Assembly: GCA_900552235.1 (NCBI GenBank)
Contig: URYZ01000008.1
Span: forward strand, 1-28,396
Length of the DNA stretch: 28,396 nucleotides
Direction of reading: 5' to 3'
Source: an uncultured Mycoplasmatota bacterium
GTDB taxonomy: Bacteria; Bacillota_I; Bacilli_A; RF39; UBA660
The position numbers were made by a program, and so were the translations under genes. The notes under the pieces were generated by a model, which was given only the letters and a program-made list of their open reading frames with translations, did no database searches and had not been told where the DNA came from. Every line of letters begins with the position of its first letter. Position 1 is the stretch's first letter. Below are positions 1 through 8,413 of the stretch, piece by piece.

Positions 1-14
1 TTATAATACATATT

Positions 15-52
15 TTATAAAAATAAAAGAGTATTGAACTTTGTCAACACTC
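15..52 (-). terminator. Rho-independent terminator after the 311-aa gene
   Basis: Read on the minus strand, a 9-bp stem (29-37 with 44-52, one G-U pair) with a 6-nt loop is followed by a T-rich run. It starts 8 bases past the stop codon of the gene ending at 60, so it most likely ends that transcript. Confidence 0.8.
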
Positions 53-59
53 TGAGAAG

Positions 60-995
60 TTAATCTAAACTTCTTAATCTTCTTAAATAAGTTTCTTTTA
101 ACTTCTTATTTTCTTCTTTTTCTATTCCATTTAAATAGTTTTCATCTTTAGAACAAATATCATCAAAGCAGTTTAAATCATAAAGTCTATTTTCTGGATT
201 TAAATATATTTCTTTTTTATCTTCGTAAACAATGTTATCACTAATTAAGCATTGTAAAGATTTATTTACAATAGTAAAACATTCATTATTTCTTTCAAAT
301 ATTACTTTAAATTTGTCATCATGCAATATAGGCAATGCTTTTAATTTTTCTTTATAACTTAAAAGTATATTTTCTGCTTCTTTATAATTTCCTTGTTCAA
401 GAAAGTGTTTTACAAATACTTGCTTTCTTGTTATTTCCATAAATAAAGCATCATCATATGTAATTGTTATTTCTTTTTTACTCATAAGTCCATCTTCATT
501 AAAGAAACAATCACAAATAGTAGTCGGAGATGAAACTTCAACTCTATTATTCTCGTTATAACAATATTCATAAGCTTTTGCACATTCGTAACATGCAATA
601 CTTTCACCTTTTAAATAATACTTTTTATTTAAACAATAAATATTTATAGTCTTATTAGAAGGATTTATTTCAATCATAAATGAATCATGTTGTTTAGGAT
701 CTATATCTAAAATAATTCTTAAAGAATTACCTTCTTTCATATAACCAATTCCAGGAAGGGTTAAAGAAGAATTAATTACCTCCTCTTTCAAATTATTTTC
801 TTTAGCGAAATTATAAAAGTTCATTAATGAATCTTTAATTGCATATTCATAAATAAATTCAAATGCTCCTTCATTAAACTTTCCAAAACTTGTAAAAATA
901 AACCTCATAAGATCTTTTAAAACATTATCTGTTTTATTATAATCTTGTTTATTAATCATATTTATTGCATTTATTATTTCATCATATTTTTCCAT
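60..995 (-). CDS. Hypothetical protein, 311 aa
   Basis: I do not recognise this family. The protein is soluble-looking, without a signal peptide or membrane segment, and is rich in Lys, Glu and Asn. The central part (about residues 120-165) has a cluster of cysteines (CYECAKAYEYC, then ICDC), which could bind a metal but does not match a zinc-ribbon spacing I know. The C-terminal third is charged and helical. The ATG at 995 is preceded by AAAGGTG at a short but workable spacing. The gene is monocistronic: the smc terminator lies just upstream and its own terminator just downstream. Nothing in the context suggests a function. Confidence 0.75.
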   Translation of the reverse strand: MEKYDEIINAINMINKQDYNKTDNVLKDLMRFIFTSFGKFNEGAFEFIYEYAIKDSLMNFYNFAKENNLKEEVINSSLTLPGIGYMKEGNSLRIILDIDPKQHDSFMIEINPSNKTINIYCLNKKYYLKGESIACYECAKAYEYCYNENNRVEVSSPTTICDCFFNEDGLMSKKEITITYDDALFMEITRKQVFVKHFLEQGNYKEAENILLSYKEKLKALPILHDDKFKVIFERNNECFTIVNKSLQCLISDNIVYEDKKEIYLNPENRLYDLNCFDDICSKDENYLNGIEKEENKKLKETYLRRLRSLD

Positions 996-1018
996 TACAG
1001 CACCTTTAATAATTGGTT

Positions 1019-1024
1019 ATTATA
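1019..1024 (-). promoter_or_regulatory. Possible -10 box of the 311-aa gene
   Basis: A perfect TATAAT on the minus strand lies 24 bases before the ATG. No good -35 sits at 16-18 bp (a TTGATT is 20 bp away), so this is a weak call supported mainly by its position between the smc terminator and the gene. Confidence 0.35.
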
Positions 1025-1051
1025 ATAACATATATCATTTATTTAATCAAT

Positions 1052-1072
1052 AAAAAAGAAGGAATTTCCTTC
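1052..1072 (-). terminator. Terminator of smc
   Basis: A short perfect palindrome (1058-1072, GAAGGAA/TTCCTTC) is followed on the minus strand by a run of six T. It overlaps the last base of the smc stop codon, so termination occurs immediately after the gene. Confidence 0.7.
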
Positions 1073-4005
1073 TAATCTACTAATTTTACACTAACAAGTT
1101 TACTAACACCTGATTCTTGCATTGTTATACCATATAGGGTATTAGCATATTCCATGGTTTTCTTTTTGTGGGTAATAATTATTAGTTGTGTTTTACCAAT
1201 ATACTTACTAAAGTATGCTCCTACTCTATCAACATTTGCTTCGTCAAGGGCTGCTTCTACTTCATCAAATAAACAGAATGGTATTTTTTTAATATTTAAA
1301 ACAGCAAATAGTAGACTTATTGCAGTAAGAGTCTTTTCCCCACCTGATAATAAGCTTATAGAAGTTATCTTTTTTCCTGGAGGTGAAACCTCAATATTAA
1401 CCCCTGTTTCTAAAATATTAGATTCATCTGTTAACTTTAACTTAGCGTATCCTCCACCGAATAACTCTTTAAAGACATTATTAAATTCTATTTCAATTTC
1501 TTTAAATGTTTTAATAAACTCTTTTTCCATAACATTATCTAATTCATTTATAATCTTAAGAAGTGTTGTTATAGCTTCTTCTAAATCATTATTTTGTTTT
1601 GTTAAAAAGTCATATCTTTTGCTTACTCTTTCATATTCTTCAATAGCGCCAAGGTTAACTATACCAATTTCTTTTAATTCTTTTTTGTAAATGTTAACAT
1701 TTTTTCTTGCTACATCTATATCTTCTTCTAGAACATAATTAGCCTTAGCTTTTTCAAATGTCATTTGGTATGTTTCACTTAAAATAGTAAGTAGGTTGTC
1801 CATTTTAACACTCATTTTAGAACTATCTATTTCTAATGTCTTTTTCTTTTCTTCTAAATTTCTTATATTAGAGTTATTTAGTCTATATTTAGCTTGATAT
1901 TCTTCTATTAAAGAAGATACTTTTTCTTTATCATCAGTTAAAAGAAGGAGTTTTTTATTAACAAGTTCTTTTTCTTTTAATACTTCATAATATTTTTCAA
2001 GAATTTTTTCTTCTTCACTTTTTATTGAATTATCTTCTAAATCTTCCAAATTATTAAGTTCTAAAGTAACCCTATCAAGAGTGTCTTTAAGATTGTTATA
2101 ATTTTCATGTTTAGCATTATACTCTTCAGTTAGCAATACTTTTTCTTTGCCTATTTCATATAAAGTAGTTTCTTTTTCTTTAATGTCCTTTAAAATAATT
2201 TCTTGTTTTTCTTTCAAAGATAAAATTTCTTTTTCTCCTAGTTCTTTTTTTGTTAATAAATTTTCTAGTTCATATTTTTCACTTATAATACTTTTTTTCT
2301 TAATTGTACCTCCTGTTATAGAACCACCAACATTAATTATTTCTCCATCAAGAGTTACTATTTTATATTTATTATTTATTACTTTACTAATTATATTAGC
2401 ATTATCAATATTATTAATCACTAAAACATTACCTAGTTGATTAAAAACAATATTTTTATACATCTCATCGTATGAAACAAGATTTGCTAAGACATTTATA
2501 AATCCTTCCTTAGTTTTTAATTCATTTAATGTTTCATTATCAATAAATCTTGGTTTAATAACATCAAGTGGAAAAAATGTTACTCTTCCTAAATTGTTTT
2601 CTTTTAAATAATTAATACAAGCTTTAGCAATATTTGGGCTATCAACAACAACATAGTCTTTAGCGCCACCTAAAGCTACTTCTAATGATAAAGCATATTT
2701 TTCTTCAACATCAATTAATTTAGATATTGTATTATGAATGCCTTTAAGTTTAGGGTTGTTAAGAAGTCTTTTAACACTCATAGGAAAACTACTATTTTCT
2801 ATATAGTCATTCAAATATTTTATTTTGTATTCTGTTTGTGATATTGAATTTTCCAAAGATGAAATTTTATTTTTTATTTCTTCTTTTGTATTATTTAATG
2901 AAACATATTCATTATTTTTATTACTACTTTCTTTTATATTATCTTTTATTTTATTATCTAAAATAGTTAAGTCTGTTTTTATAGATAATAACTTGTTATT
3001 CAAAGAAAGTTTTTGTTCTTTTAAATTTGTAATGTTTTCATGAACCTTTACATCTTCAGCATCATATTTACTTCTTTCTTTAATAATGTTTTTTTCACCA
3101 TTTAGTTTTTCTTCTTCTTTTGTTAATAGAAGAAGATTTTGTTGTAGTGATGTAAGATTTTCATTTATCTTTTCTAGTTCTTGTTTTTTATTTTCAAGTT
3201 CAATATCATCATTTGTTATACTTGTTGTTTTTTCTATTATTTCGTTTGTTAAATCTTCAATCTGTTTTGTTTGTTCATGATATAAAACATTTAATTTTTC
3301 CAAATCGTTAGCAATTAACGCTATTTCTATTTGTTCTAAATTTTCTTTTATTTTTAAATATTTATTTGCTTTTTCACTTTGAATTTTTAGTGGTTCAATT
3401 TGTTCTTCTAATTCTTTTATTATATCCTTGACACGAGTTAAATTTTCATTTGTTTTATCAAGTTTTTTTAAAGCTTCTTCTTTTCTTCTTTTATATTTTA
3501 ATACTCCAGCAGCTTCTTCAAAAATAGTTCTTCTTTCAAGTGGAGAATCACTTATAATTTTACTTACTTCTCCTTGTGAAATTATATTAAAAGCATATTT
3601 CCCCATACCACTGTCAAGAAATAAGTCATAAATATCTTTTAAACGACATTTTTCGTTATTAAGGTAATATTCATTTTCACCACTTCTAAAAACTTTTCTT
3701 GTAACAGATATTTCAGTATATGGAACCTTTAAATAAGAATCACTATTGTCAAAAACAAGACTAACGCTTGCAAGGTTAAGTGGACTTCTTGATTTACTAC
3801 CAGCAAAAATAACATCACTCATATTATTAGTACCACGAAGAGATTTTACCGATTGCTCACCAAGTACCCATTTAACCGCATCAATTATATTACTTTTTCC
3901 ACTTCCATTTGGTCCAACGATACATGTAATTTTATCATCTAAAGTAATATTTGTTTTATCCGCAAATGATTTAAAACCCGATATTTTAATTTCCTTTAAA
4001 TACAT
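1072..4005 (-). CDS. smc: Chromosome segregation protein SMC (short form)
   Basis: SMC is the ATPase of the bacterial condensin complex with ScpA and ScpB; it organises and helps segregate the nucleoid. The N-terminal head has Walker A GPNGSGKSN near residue 31. The hinge lies around residues 400-520 (GGAKDYVVV, GGSITGG). The C-terminal head has signature LLSGGEKTL and Walker B CLFDEVEAALD. Long coiled coils lie between head and hinge. At about 977 aa it is some 200 residues shorter than Bacillus SMC but matches the length of mycoplasmal P115, implying shorter arms. The ATG at 4005 is preferred over an in-frame TTG at 4014, because AAAAGGAG is 11 nt from the ATG and only 2 nt from the TTG. 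The gene stands alone, with its own promoter and terminator, divergent from gmk. Confidence 0.97.
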   Translation of the reverse strand: MYLKEIKISGFKSFADKTNITLDDKITCIVGPNGSGKSNIIDAVKWVLGEQSVKSLRGTNNMSDVIFAGSKSRSPLNLASVSLVFDNSDSYLKVPYTEISVTRKVFRSGENEYYLNNEKCRLKDIYDLFLDSGMGKYAFNIISQGEVSKIISDSPLERRTIFEEAAGVLKYKRRKEEALKKLDKTNENLTRVKDIIKELEEQIEPLKIQSEKANKYLKIKENLEQIEIALIANDLEKLNVLYHEQTKQIEDLTNEIIEKTTSITNDDIELENKKQELEKINENLTSLQQNLLLLTKEEEKLNGEKNIIKERSKYDAEDVKVHENITNLKEQKLSLNNKLLSIKTDLTILDNKIKDNIKESSNKNNEYVSLNNTKEEIKNKISSLENSISQTEYKIKYLNDYIENSSFPMSVKRLLNNPKLKGIHNTISKLIDVEEKYALSLEVALGGAKDYVVVDSPNIAKACINYLKENNLGRVTFFPLDVIKPRFIDNETLNELKTKEGFINVLANLVSYDEMYKNIVFNQLGNVLVINNIDNANIISKVINNKYKIVTLDGEIINVGGSITGGTIKKKSIISEKYELENLLTKKELGEKEILSLKEKQEIILKDIKEKETTLYEIGKEKVLLTEEYNAKHENYNNLKDTLDRVTLELNNLEDLEDNSIKSEEEKILEKYYEVLKEKELVNKKLLLLTDDKEKVSSLIEEYQAKYRLNNSNIRNLEEKKKTLEIDSSKMSVKMDNLLTILSETYQMTFEKAKANYVLEEDIDVARKNVNIYKKELKEIGIVNLGAIEEYERVSKRYDFLTKQNNDLEEAITTLLKIINELDNVMEKEFIKTFKEIEIEFNNVFKELFGGGYAKLKLTDESNILETGVNIEVSPPGKKITSISLLSGGEKTLTAISLLFAVLNIKKIPFCLFDEVEAALDEANVDRVGAYFSKYIGKTQLIIITHKKKTMEYANTLYGITMQESGVSKLVSVKLVD

Positions 4006-4038
4006 AATTATCAAGTCTCCTTTTATGTTTATATATAA

Positions 4039-4047
4039 ATTATAACA
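4039..4047 (-). promoter_or_regulatory. Extended -10 promoter of smc
   Basis: TGTTATAAT on the minus strand, an extended -10, lies about 35 bases before the smc ATG. There is no clear -35, which is common for extended -10 promoters. It is divergent from the gmk promoter. Confidence 0.5.
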
Positions 4048-4085
4048 AAAATTAGAAAAGAAAAAAAGAATTTGTTAAAAATTCC

Positions 4086-4114
4086 TTGAAGATAATTTAA
4101 ATTTATTTTATAAT
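4086..4114 (+). promoter_or_regulatory. Promoter of gmk
   Basis: TTGAAG (4086-4091), a 17-bp spacer and a perfect TATAAT (4109-4114) lie about 42 bases before the gmk start. The layout is standard for a housekeeping sigma factor. Confidence 0.75.
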
Positions 4115-4156
4115 TAAGTACAAGTATTAGAACAAAGTAAGAAAGAGGATTATAAA

Positions 4157-4756
4157 ATGAAGAAGAAAAAAGGTTTATTAATAGTAATATCAGGACCAAG
4201 TGGTATAGGTAAAAGTACAATTAGAGAAAGACTTGTCAAGGAAAACGATGATTTCTGGTATTCAATTTCTATGACTACGAGAAGACCAAGAAAAATAGAA
4301 AAAACTAATATGTATGAACAAGATGGTGTTGATTATTATTTTGTTGATGAAGATGATTTTGTTAAAAATATAAAGGAAGATAATTTCTTAGAGTATGCTG
4401 AAGTTTATAAAGGGCTTTACTACGGAACTTTAAAAGATATTGTATTTAAAAAACTAGATGAAGGTATAAATGTTATATTAGAGATAGATGTTAATGGTGC
4501 TAAACAAGTAAGAAAAAATTATAAAAATGCCTTATTAATATTCTTAAGACCTCGTTCTTTAGAAGAGCTTGAATATAGACTAAGAAATAGAAGAACTGAT
4601 AGCGATGAGGCAATTAAAGAAAGATTAAATAAAGCTATTTATGAAATAAGCAACAGTGGTATTTATGACTATGTTATTGAAAGTGGATCTAAAGAAGAAG
4701 ATTATGAAAAAGTTAAAAATATTATTGAATATGAAAAAAAGCAAGAAAATATGTAA
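4157..4756 (+). CDS. gmk: Guanylate kinase
   Basis: This enzyme transfers phosphate from ATP to GMP, giving GDP, in cytosolic purine nucleotide synthesis and salvage. The 199-aa length is normal for the family. Visible motifs are the P-loop SGPSGIGKST (about residues 12-21), the GMP-binding stretch SMTTRRPR, the GVDYYFV and FLEYAEVY/YYGT segments, EIDVNGAKQV, and the lid-region RRTDSDEAIKERL. AGAGGA precedes the ATG. The gene has its own promoter and terminator and is divergent from smc; next to SMC it is ordinary backbone content. Confidence 0.97.
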   Translation: MKKKKGLLIVISGPSGIGKSTIRERLVKENDDFWYSISMTTRRPRKIEKTNMYEQDGVDYYFVDEDDFVKNIKEDNFLEYAEVYKGLYYGTLKDIVFKKLDEGINVILEIDVNGAKQVRKNYKNALLIFLRPRSLEELEYRLRNRRTDSDEAIKERLNKAIYEISNSGIYDYVIESGSKEEDYEKVKNIIEYEKKQENM

Positions 4757-4776
4757 AGTAGATTCTTGTTTTTATT
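4742..4776 (+). terminator. Terminator of gmk
   Basis: CAAGAA (4742-4747) pairs with TTCTTG (4763-4768) around a 15-nt loop, followed by TTTTTATTTT. The left arm lies inside the last codons of gmk. The loop is long, so the call is moderate. Confidence 0.6.
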
Positions 4777-4788
4777 TTAGTATTAAAA

Positions 4789-5707
4789 TTATGAATAAAG
4801 TTTAGATATTTCTTCTAATAAATCTTTATATTTATTAGATACTTCATATAACGAAGAAACCTTTTTAAATGCCTCTTCTGTTGTATGTGAAGCTTTTAAT
4901 AAGTTTTTTCTTCTTGATACATAGGTATTTGATAGAAAATAATTATTTGTTAAAAAGAATGCATCATGTGTTAATACAAATTCTAAGACTTTTAATAGTT
5001 TTTCAAAATTTCTAGTACACATTTTAAAACTATCTATAAAAAATAATTTACTGTTATTGTTTTTGATTTCTAATAACAAATTACAAAGCGTGTCATTAAA
5101 GGTAGAATCTATACCACTTTCATAAACTGTTTCTTTTATCTCATCAGTTAAAACATTATTCAACTCTTCAAGTCCAAAAGGTTTTGTTTCTAGTTTTTTA
5201 TAATCACGTTCAAGGTTAGATTCACTACATTTTGATAATTCAGTTAAAGCTTTCACTGCAGTTGGATATTTGTTAGAAATGTTCCTATAAATATCTTTAC
5301 TTTCATCAAGTATAAGTGAATTGGAAAGTTCTAGTAAATCTATTTTTGAAAAATATTAAACAGCACTTTTTGTTATTTCTTTTATAGACAAATCGCTTAA
5401 ATAAGTATTAGAGCCATATTTTTTATAACTTTTACTACTTACACCTTCAAGTAAACTATTCCTAATAGCAACAACAACCATATTAGCCACTAAAACATTT
5501 TTTGGTTCATAAAAAGTTCCTTCTTCACTTCCAATTATTAAAATTGCATTTCTAAACTCTTCATCTTTAAAGTTATAAAGAATTGAGTATAGCTGTTCTT
5601 TCACATTATCAATTATATTATATAATTGCTGTATTAGATATTTTGGCCTTTTGTAACTGTTTTTTCAAAATATTCCATGTATAGGACTCTACTATTTCAT
5701 TTTTCAT
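4789..5707 (-). pseudogene. Broken gene of unknown function (frameshift plus in-frame stop)
   Basis: The true start appears to be the ATG at 5707, with AAAAGGAG nine bases upstream. Twenty codons later, near the A-run at 5648-5653, reading must shift by one base to continue into a protein-like frame (RPKYLIQQLYNIIDNVKEQ) that joins the stretch beginning at 5604. In that same frame a TAA at 5356-5358 interrupts otherwise continuous protein (ITKSAV, stop, YFSKIDLLELSNSLILDE) before the frame runs on to the stop at 4789. Corrected, the product would be about 305 aa: soluble, helical and not recognised. A GTG at 5604 and a GTG at 5256 could start shorter pieces, but neither has a convincing ribosome site. 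The promoter and ribosome site are intact, so decay is recent, or the lesions are sequence errors. Confidence 0.75.
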
Positions 5708-5762
5708 ACTTTTTTACTCCTTTTGTTATATTGCTTTTTCTCGTAACATATTTGCTAGTAAA

Positions 5763-5791
5763 ATTATAACAAAAAAGTTTTTATTTGTCAG
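5763..5791 (-). promoter_or_regulatory. Promoter of the broken gene
   Basis: On the minus strand CTGACA (5786-5791), a 17-bp spacer and perfect TATAAT (5763-5768) sit about 56 bases before the ATG at 5707. The near-consensus match suggests the gene was well expressed before it broke. Confidence 0.75.
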
Positions 5792-5943
5792 TATTATATA
5801 TAAAAACTATTAAAATAACTAGTATAATTTTGTTTTTTATATATGGATTTTTTGAATAATAAAATTTAAAGATTTTCATATTGTTTCTGCGATAATATGA
5901 TTACTTCAAGTGATTTTATTAACAACACTAAGATATACCATAA

Positions 5944-5970
5944 TTCATACAAAGATAATATTTGTATGAA
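5944..5970. repeat. Perfect palindrome in a long gap
   Basis: TTCATACAAA and TTTGTATGAA form a 10-bp perfect inverted repeat around a 7-base centre. It has no T-run, so it is not a normal terminator. It sits in the gene-free stretch 5792-6012, in which I see nothing else definite. It could be an operator or a remnant. Confidence 0.5.
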
Positions 5971-6012
5971 GGCGAAGTATAAAATAATTATAAAATAAAC
6001 TTTTTTAATTAT

Positions 6013-6038
6013 TTAAAAAACTACCAAAGTGGGTAGTT
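6013..6038 (-). terminator. Terminator of the 40-aa gene
   Basis: On the minus strand AACTACC (6032-6038 side) pairs with GGTAGTT (6019-6025 side) across a 6-nt loop, followed by a T-run. It lies 40 bases past the stop of the small gene at 6078, supporting transcription of that gene. Confidence 0.75.
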
Positions 6039-6077
6039 ATATGTGTGGTTGAACTTCTAATTAATTTTATAAACCCC

Positions 6078-6200
6078 TTATAAAACAAAGTATCCCAACC
6101 TTTCGACTTCTTCAGGGGTCCTGCTCTCTTCAGTTAGAAGAGACCAAATTGTGTTAAACCCTTTTAATATGGGCCTTTTCATATTGGCATAAACCGTCAT
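6078..6200 (-). CDS. Small protein, 40 aa, unknown
   Basis: The frame starts at the ATG at 6200 and encodes a compact, charged peptide containing KRPILKGFNTIWSLL followed by TEESRTPEEVERLGYF. Base composition and codon choice (CCC, AGG, GTC, ACC) are more GC-rich than in neighbouring genes, which is typical of sequence under constraint or of foreign origin. The start may also be the internal ATG at codon 7. The ribosome site is weak (CAGGG, three bases before the ATG). A strong terminator follows. A degraded piece resembling the middle of this gene (PIL.GF at about 19,318-19,346, minus strand) lies beside the other copy of the 26-bp repeat, so the gene appears tied to an integration hotspot. 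No function is known to me. Confidence 0.6.
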   Translation of the reverse strand: MTVYANMKRPILKGFNTIWSLLTEESRTPEEVERLGYFVL

Positions 6201-6219
6201 TTACCCTGGTTTTTTAGTA

Positions 6220-6245
6220 TTTTTGTACCTAAATTGTACCTAAAA
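6220..6245. repeat. 26-bp direct repeat, left copy (probable att site)
   Basis: The repeat consists of five T followed by GTACCTAAATTGTACCTAAA and one more A. It is identical, in the same orientation, at 19275-19300. Inside it GTACCTAAA occurs twice. The 13,055-bp interval between copies carries a tyrosine integrase gene, so these are likely attL and attR. The right end overlaps the T-run of the adjacent minus-strand terminator. Confidence 0.7.
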
Positions 6246-6275
6246 AAAGAATTAGTACCTATTATACTAACTCTT
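6242..6275 (-). terminator. Terminator of the membrane-protein gene
   Basis: An 11-bp stem (6247-6257 with 6265-6275, one G-U pair on the minus strand) and a 7-nt loop are followed by TTTTTTT. It overlaps the stop codon of the gene at 6274. Confidence 0.8.
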
Positions 6276-6654
6276 AAAATGGATGCTTTTCTCCAAATAA
6301 TTTACTTTCAATTATACACAATATAGCATACCCTAAAATGAATAGAAATACTACTAAGTAAAGATTAGTTATAAATTTAGTTATCATTAAAAATAAACCT
6401 GTTAGGATTGCATAATTAATAAAGAATCCAAAGCTACCAACTTCTTTAGCACCACCTTTATACCATGTGCCTGTAAGTATATATGCAAGTGGAATAAAAA
6501 TACCACCACATATCCAGTTAACAATTGTAGCTGTATTTGGATCTTTAACTATATTAGCAAATGGATTAGGAAAACAAAATTGTCTTATCAAATAACTTGC
6601 TATACTTACTAATCCTCTTCCATTATAACTTTTACTTCTATATCTTCGATTCAT
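6274..6654 (-). CDS. Small integral membrane protein, unknown
   Basis: The 126-aa protein has a basic N-terminus (MNRRYRSKS) and three hydrophobic segments at about residues 42-62, 72-92 and 95-115, so it should span the membrane three times. No motif identifies it. The ATG follows GGGGGCG at about 5 nt. It is the last gene before the left repeat of the integrated element, with its own extended -10 promoter and terminator. Its position downstream of a defence operon is suggestive of a cargo or accessory role but not proof. Confidence 0.75.
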   Translation of the reverse strand: MNRRYRSKSYNGRGLVSIASYLIRQFCFPNPFANIVKDPNTATIVNWICGGIFIPLAYILTGTWYKGGAKEVGSFGFFINYAILTGLFLMITKFITNLYLVVFLFILGYAILCIIESKLFGEKHPF

Positions 6655-6679
6655 TATATCGCCCCCAAATTTAATAATT

Positions 6680-6688
6680 ATTATACCA
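6680..6688 (-). promoter_or_regulatory. Extended -10 promoter of the membrane-protein gene
   Basis: TGGTATAAT on the minus strand lies about 26 bases before the ATG at 6654. No clear -35 is present. It lies in the 64-bp gap after the HEPN gene. Confidence 0.45.
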
Positions 6689-6718
6689 TAAATTCCAAAT
6701 AATAAATAAAGTCCAGAA

Positions 6719-8404
6719 TTATTTTTCTGAACCTTTTTTTATATTCAAATTATTATAGTATAAACAAGCAGTGTTTATTACAGATGTGAAATATGATAAC
6801 AATTCAAGTATCATATCATAGCTCAATGCTTTCATCGTTCTTCCGTTCAAATGCGCTAAATCATTTCTTATGTTTAGACCAACATTTGTATCATAATCTA
6901 CCTTTGTAAGTAAATATCTTAAGCATCGCGATTGATTTATTCCTATTATTTTATGTATTATTTCTTCATTATCTAAAAGATTTCCTAACATAATATTTTT
7001 ATCAGCAATATAAATATCTGAAGAAATACTATTTTTATATATAATTCTTAAAATTTTTTCTATAAATCCACATAAAAACATAGATAATCCATAATACATA
7101 TTTTTTAAACTTATTACACTTTCTTTATTTATACTTTTAATATCTGTTAGATAATAATATAACATTTCTATATCATTATTAAACTCTTCGTTATTGTGAT
7201 CAACTTTTAAATTTTTACATATATATTTTATTTCTTCATATATGCTATCAATATATTCTTTTATATTTTCACTAGAGGAAAGAATGACATCAATACGTCC
7301 TTTTATTTCAAAAGTATATATTTTTAAATTTCTTAATCTCGAGTTTGTAAAATATTCATTAGTTCCAGGATTTTTTCTTGACATGATATCAAATAATCCA
7401 CTGCTCTCGTTATTAATTGCATTATCAATAAAACTATTTAAATTGTTATCGTCATCTTTGGCATGTGTCACTGATATAATTCGAATTTCCCACGGAATGT
7501 TCTTGTCTTCAAATCCAGTTTTGAATGGTTCTAGATCTATTTTAAATGATGTAGTTTGACCATTTCTCATTACACTATCTTCAAATATATCTCTTTGAAT
7601 ATTTAATTCATCTTCAACTTTATTTGCTTTTGAAGATTTTATTTTTCTAAAAAAGCATAAGCAATCATTTAAAGTATAATAACTTTCCCAAATAAGATTG
7701 TCATCTTTAGTACCGAAAAATCTTTCACTTATAATTTCAAATATTGATTCTGAAATTTCTTTTATTTTAGTCTTAAAACTATCATTATTATTGAAAATAA
7801 CTAAAATATCAAAAATACTTTGGTATCGCATATAGAACACTTTTTCTATATTTTCTTTACTAAATAATTTGGCAAATTTTATTGGATTCTTTTTAAAATA
7901 TGATTGCCAGTATTCAAAATTATCAATAAGAGAATAGAGCTGATTATCAATCAAATAATCTATTAGCTCATCATTTATATTTTTACTATAACTAGCAATA
8001 TTAATAATCGTATACTCTTTTAAATCATATTCTAGGCAAGAAATCATATCATCATTTTGGTATTCAAATATTTCTCTATAATTATTAAGAATGTATTTTA
8101 TAAAGTCTTTTTTTGCATATTTTTCAAATAGCGATCTACAATCATTTACAAATATTTGAAACTCATTTTTTTTATCCTCTATTACATATGGAATTGCTTC
8201 CTCAAATTTTAATATATGTTCCAAATATACATAATCTATATAAGAATCTATATCATTTATTGCAAAATCAATGTAGTTTTCTAAAATTATTTTTTTACCT
8301 TCTAAAAACTCATTAATTGAAATGCCCGTTGACAAATCATTTAGACCATAATATTTAATCTGAGTATGAATGTTTTTCCCTTTTAATTTTTCAATAATAT
8401 TCAT
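6719..8404 (-). CDS. HEPN-motif protein linked to type I restriction (DUF4209-like C-terminus)
   Basis: This 561-aa soluble protein ends in a helical region containing VGLNIRNDLAHL, where R513-N-D-L-A-H518 fits the HEPN ribonuclease motif R-(X4-6)-H with a polar residue after Arg. The phrase also resembles the conserved GLNxRNDxAH of DUF4209 proteins. The first 450 residues are helical, acidic and unrecognised, perhaps a sensor region. The ATG at 8404 lies 9 bases after the hsdR stop with no strong ribosome site, so translation is probably coupled to hsdR. HEPN proteins are known RNA-cleaving effectors in defence and toxin systems. Placement after hsdM-hsdS-hsdR parallels PrrC, which guards a type I system, although this protein lacks an ABC ATPase. 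The HEPN call is fairly firm; the role is inferred. Confidence 0.7.
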   Translation of the reverse strand: MNIIEKLKGKNIHTQIKYYGLNDLSTGISINEFLEGKKIILENYIDFAINDIDSYIDYVYLEHILKFEEAIPYVIEDKKNEFQIFVNDCRSLFEKYAKKDFIKYILNNYREIFEYQNDDMISCLEYDLKEYTIINIASYSKNINDELIDYLIDNQLYSLIDNFEYWQSYFKKNPIKFAKLFSKENIEKVFYMRYQSIFDILVIFNNNDSFKTKIKEISESIFEIISERFFGTKDDNLIWESYYTLNDCLCFFRKIKSSKANKVEDELNIQRDIFEDSVMRNGQTTSFKIDLEPFKTGFEDKNIPWEIRIISVTHAKDDDNNLNSFIDNAINNESSGLFDIMSRKNPGTNEYFTNSRLRNLKIYTFEIKGRIDVILSSSENIKEYIDSIYEEIKYICKNLKVDHNNEEFNNDIEMLYYYLTDIKSINKESVISLKNMYYGLSMFLCGFIEKILRIIYKNSISSDIYIADKNIMLGNLLDNEEIIHKIIGINQSRCLRYLLTKVDYDTNVGLNIRNDLAHLNGRTMKALSYDMILELLSYFTSVINTACLYYNNLNIKKGSEK

Positions 8405-8413
8405 ATTATTTAA

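Noticed and set aside
3746..4045. A 99-codon plus-strand frame (and similar ones at 1154, 2147, 2825, 3086, 3428) opposite smc
   Set aside because: They are antisense shadows of the SMC coding frame, with no ribosome sites and no protein-like composition.
4051..4087. GAATTT/AAATTC hairpin followed by T-run on the minus strand
   Set aside because: It resembles a terminator, but it lies between divergent promoters with no minus-strand gene before it, and the stem is pure AT at the ends; chance in AT-rich DNA is likely.
4029..4220. 63-codon hydrophobic minus-strand frame between smc and gmk
   Set aside because: It overlaps both divergent promoters and the start of gmk; the hydrophobicity is only a result of the T-rich sequence.
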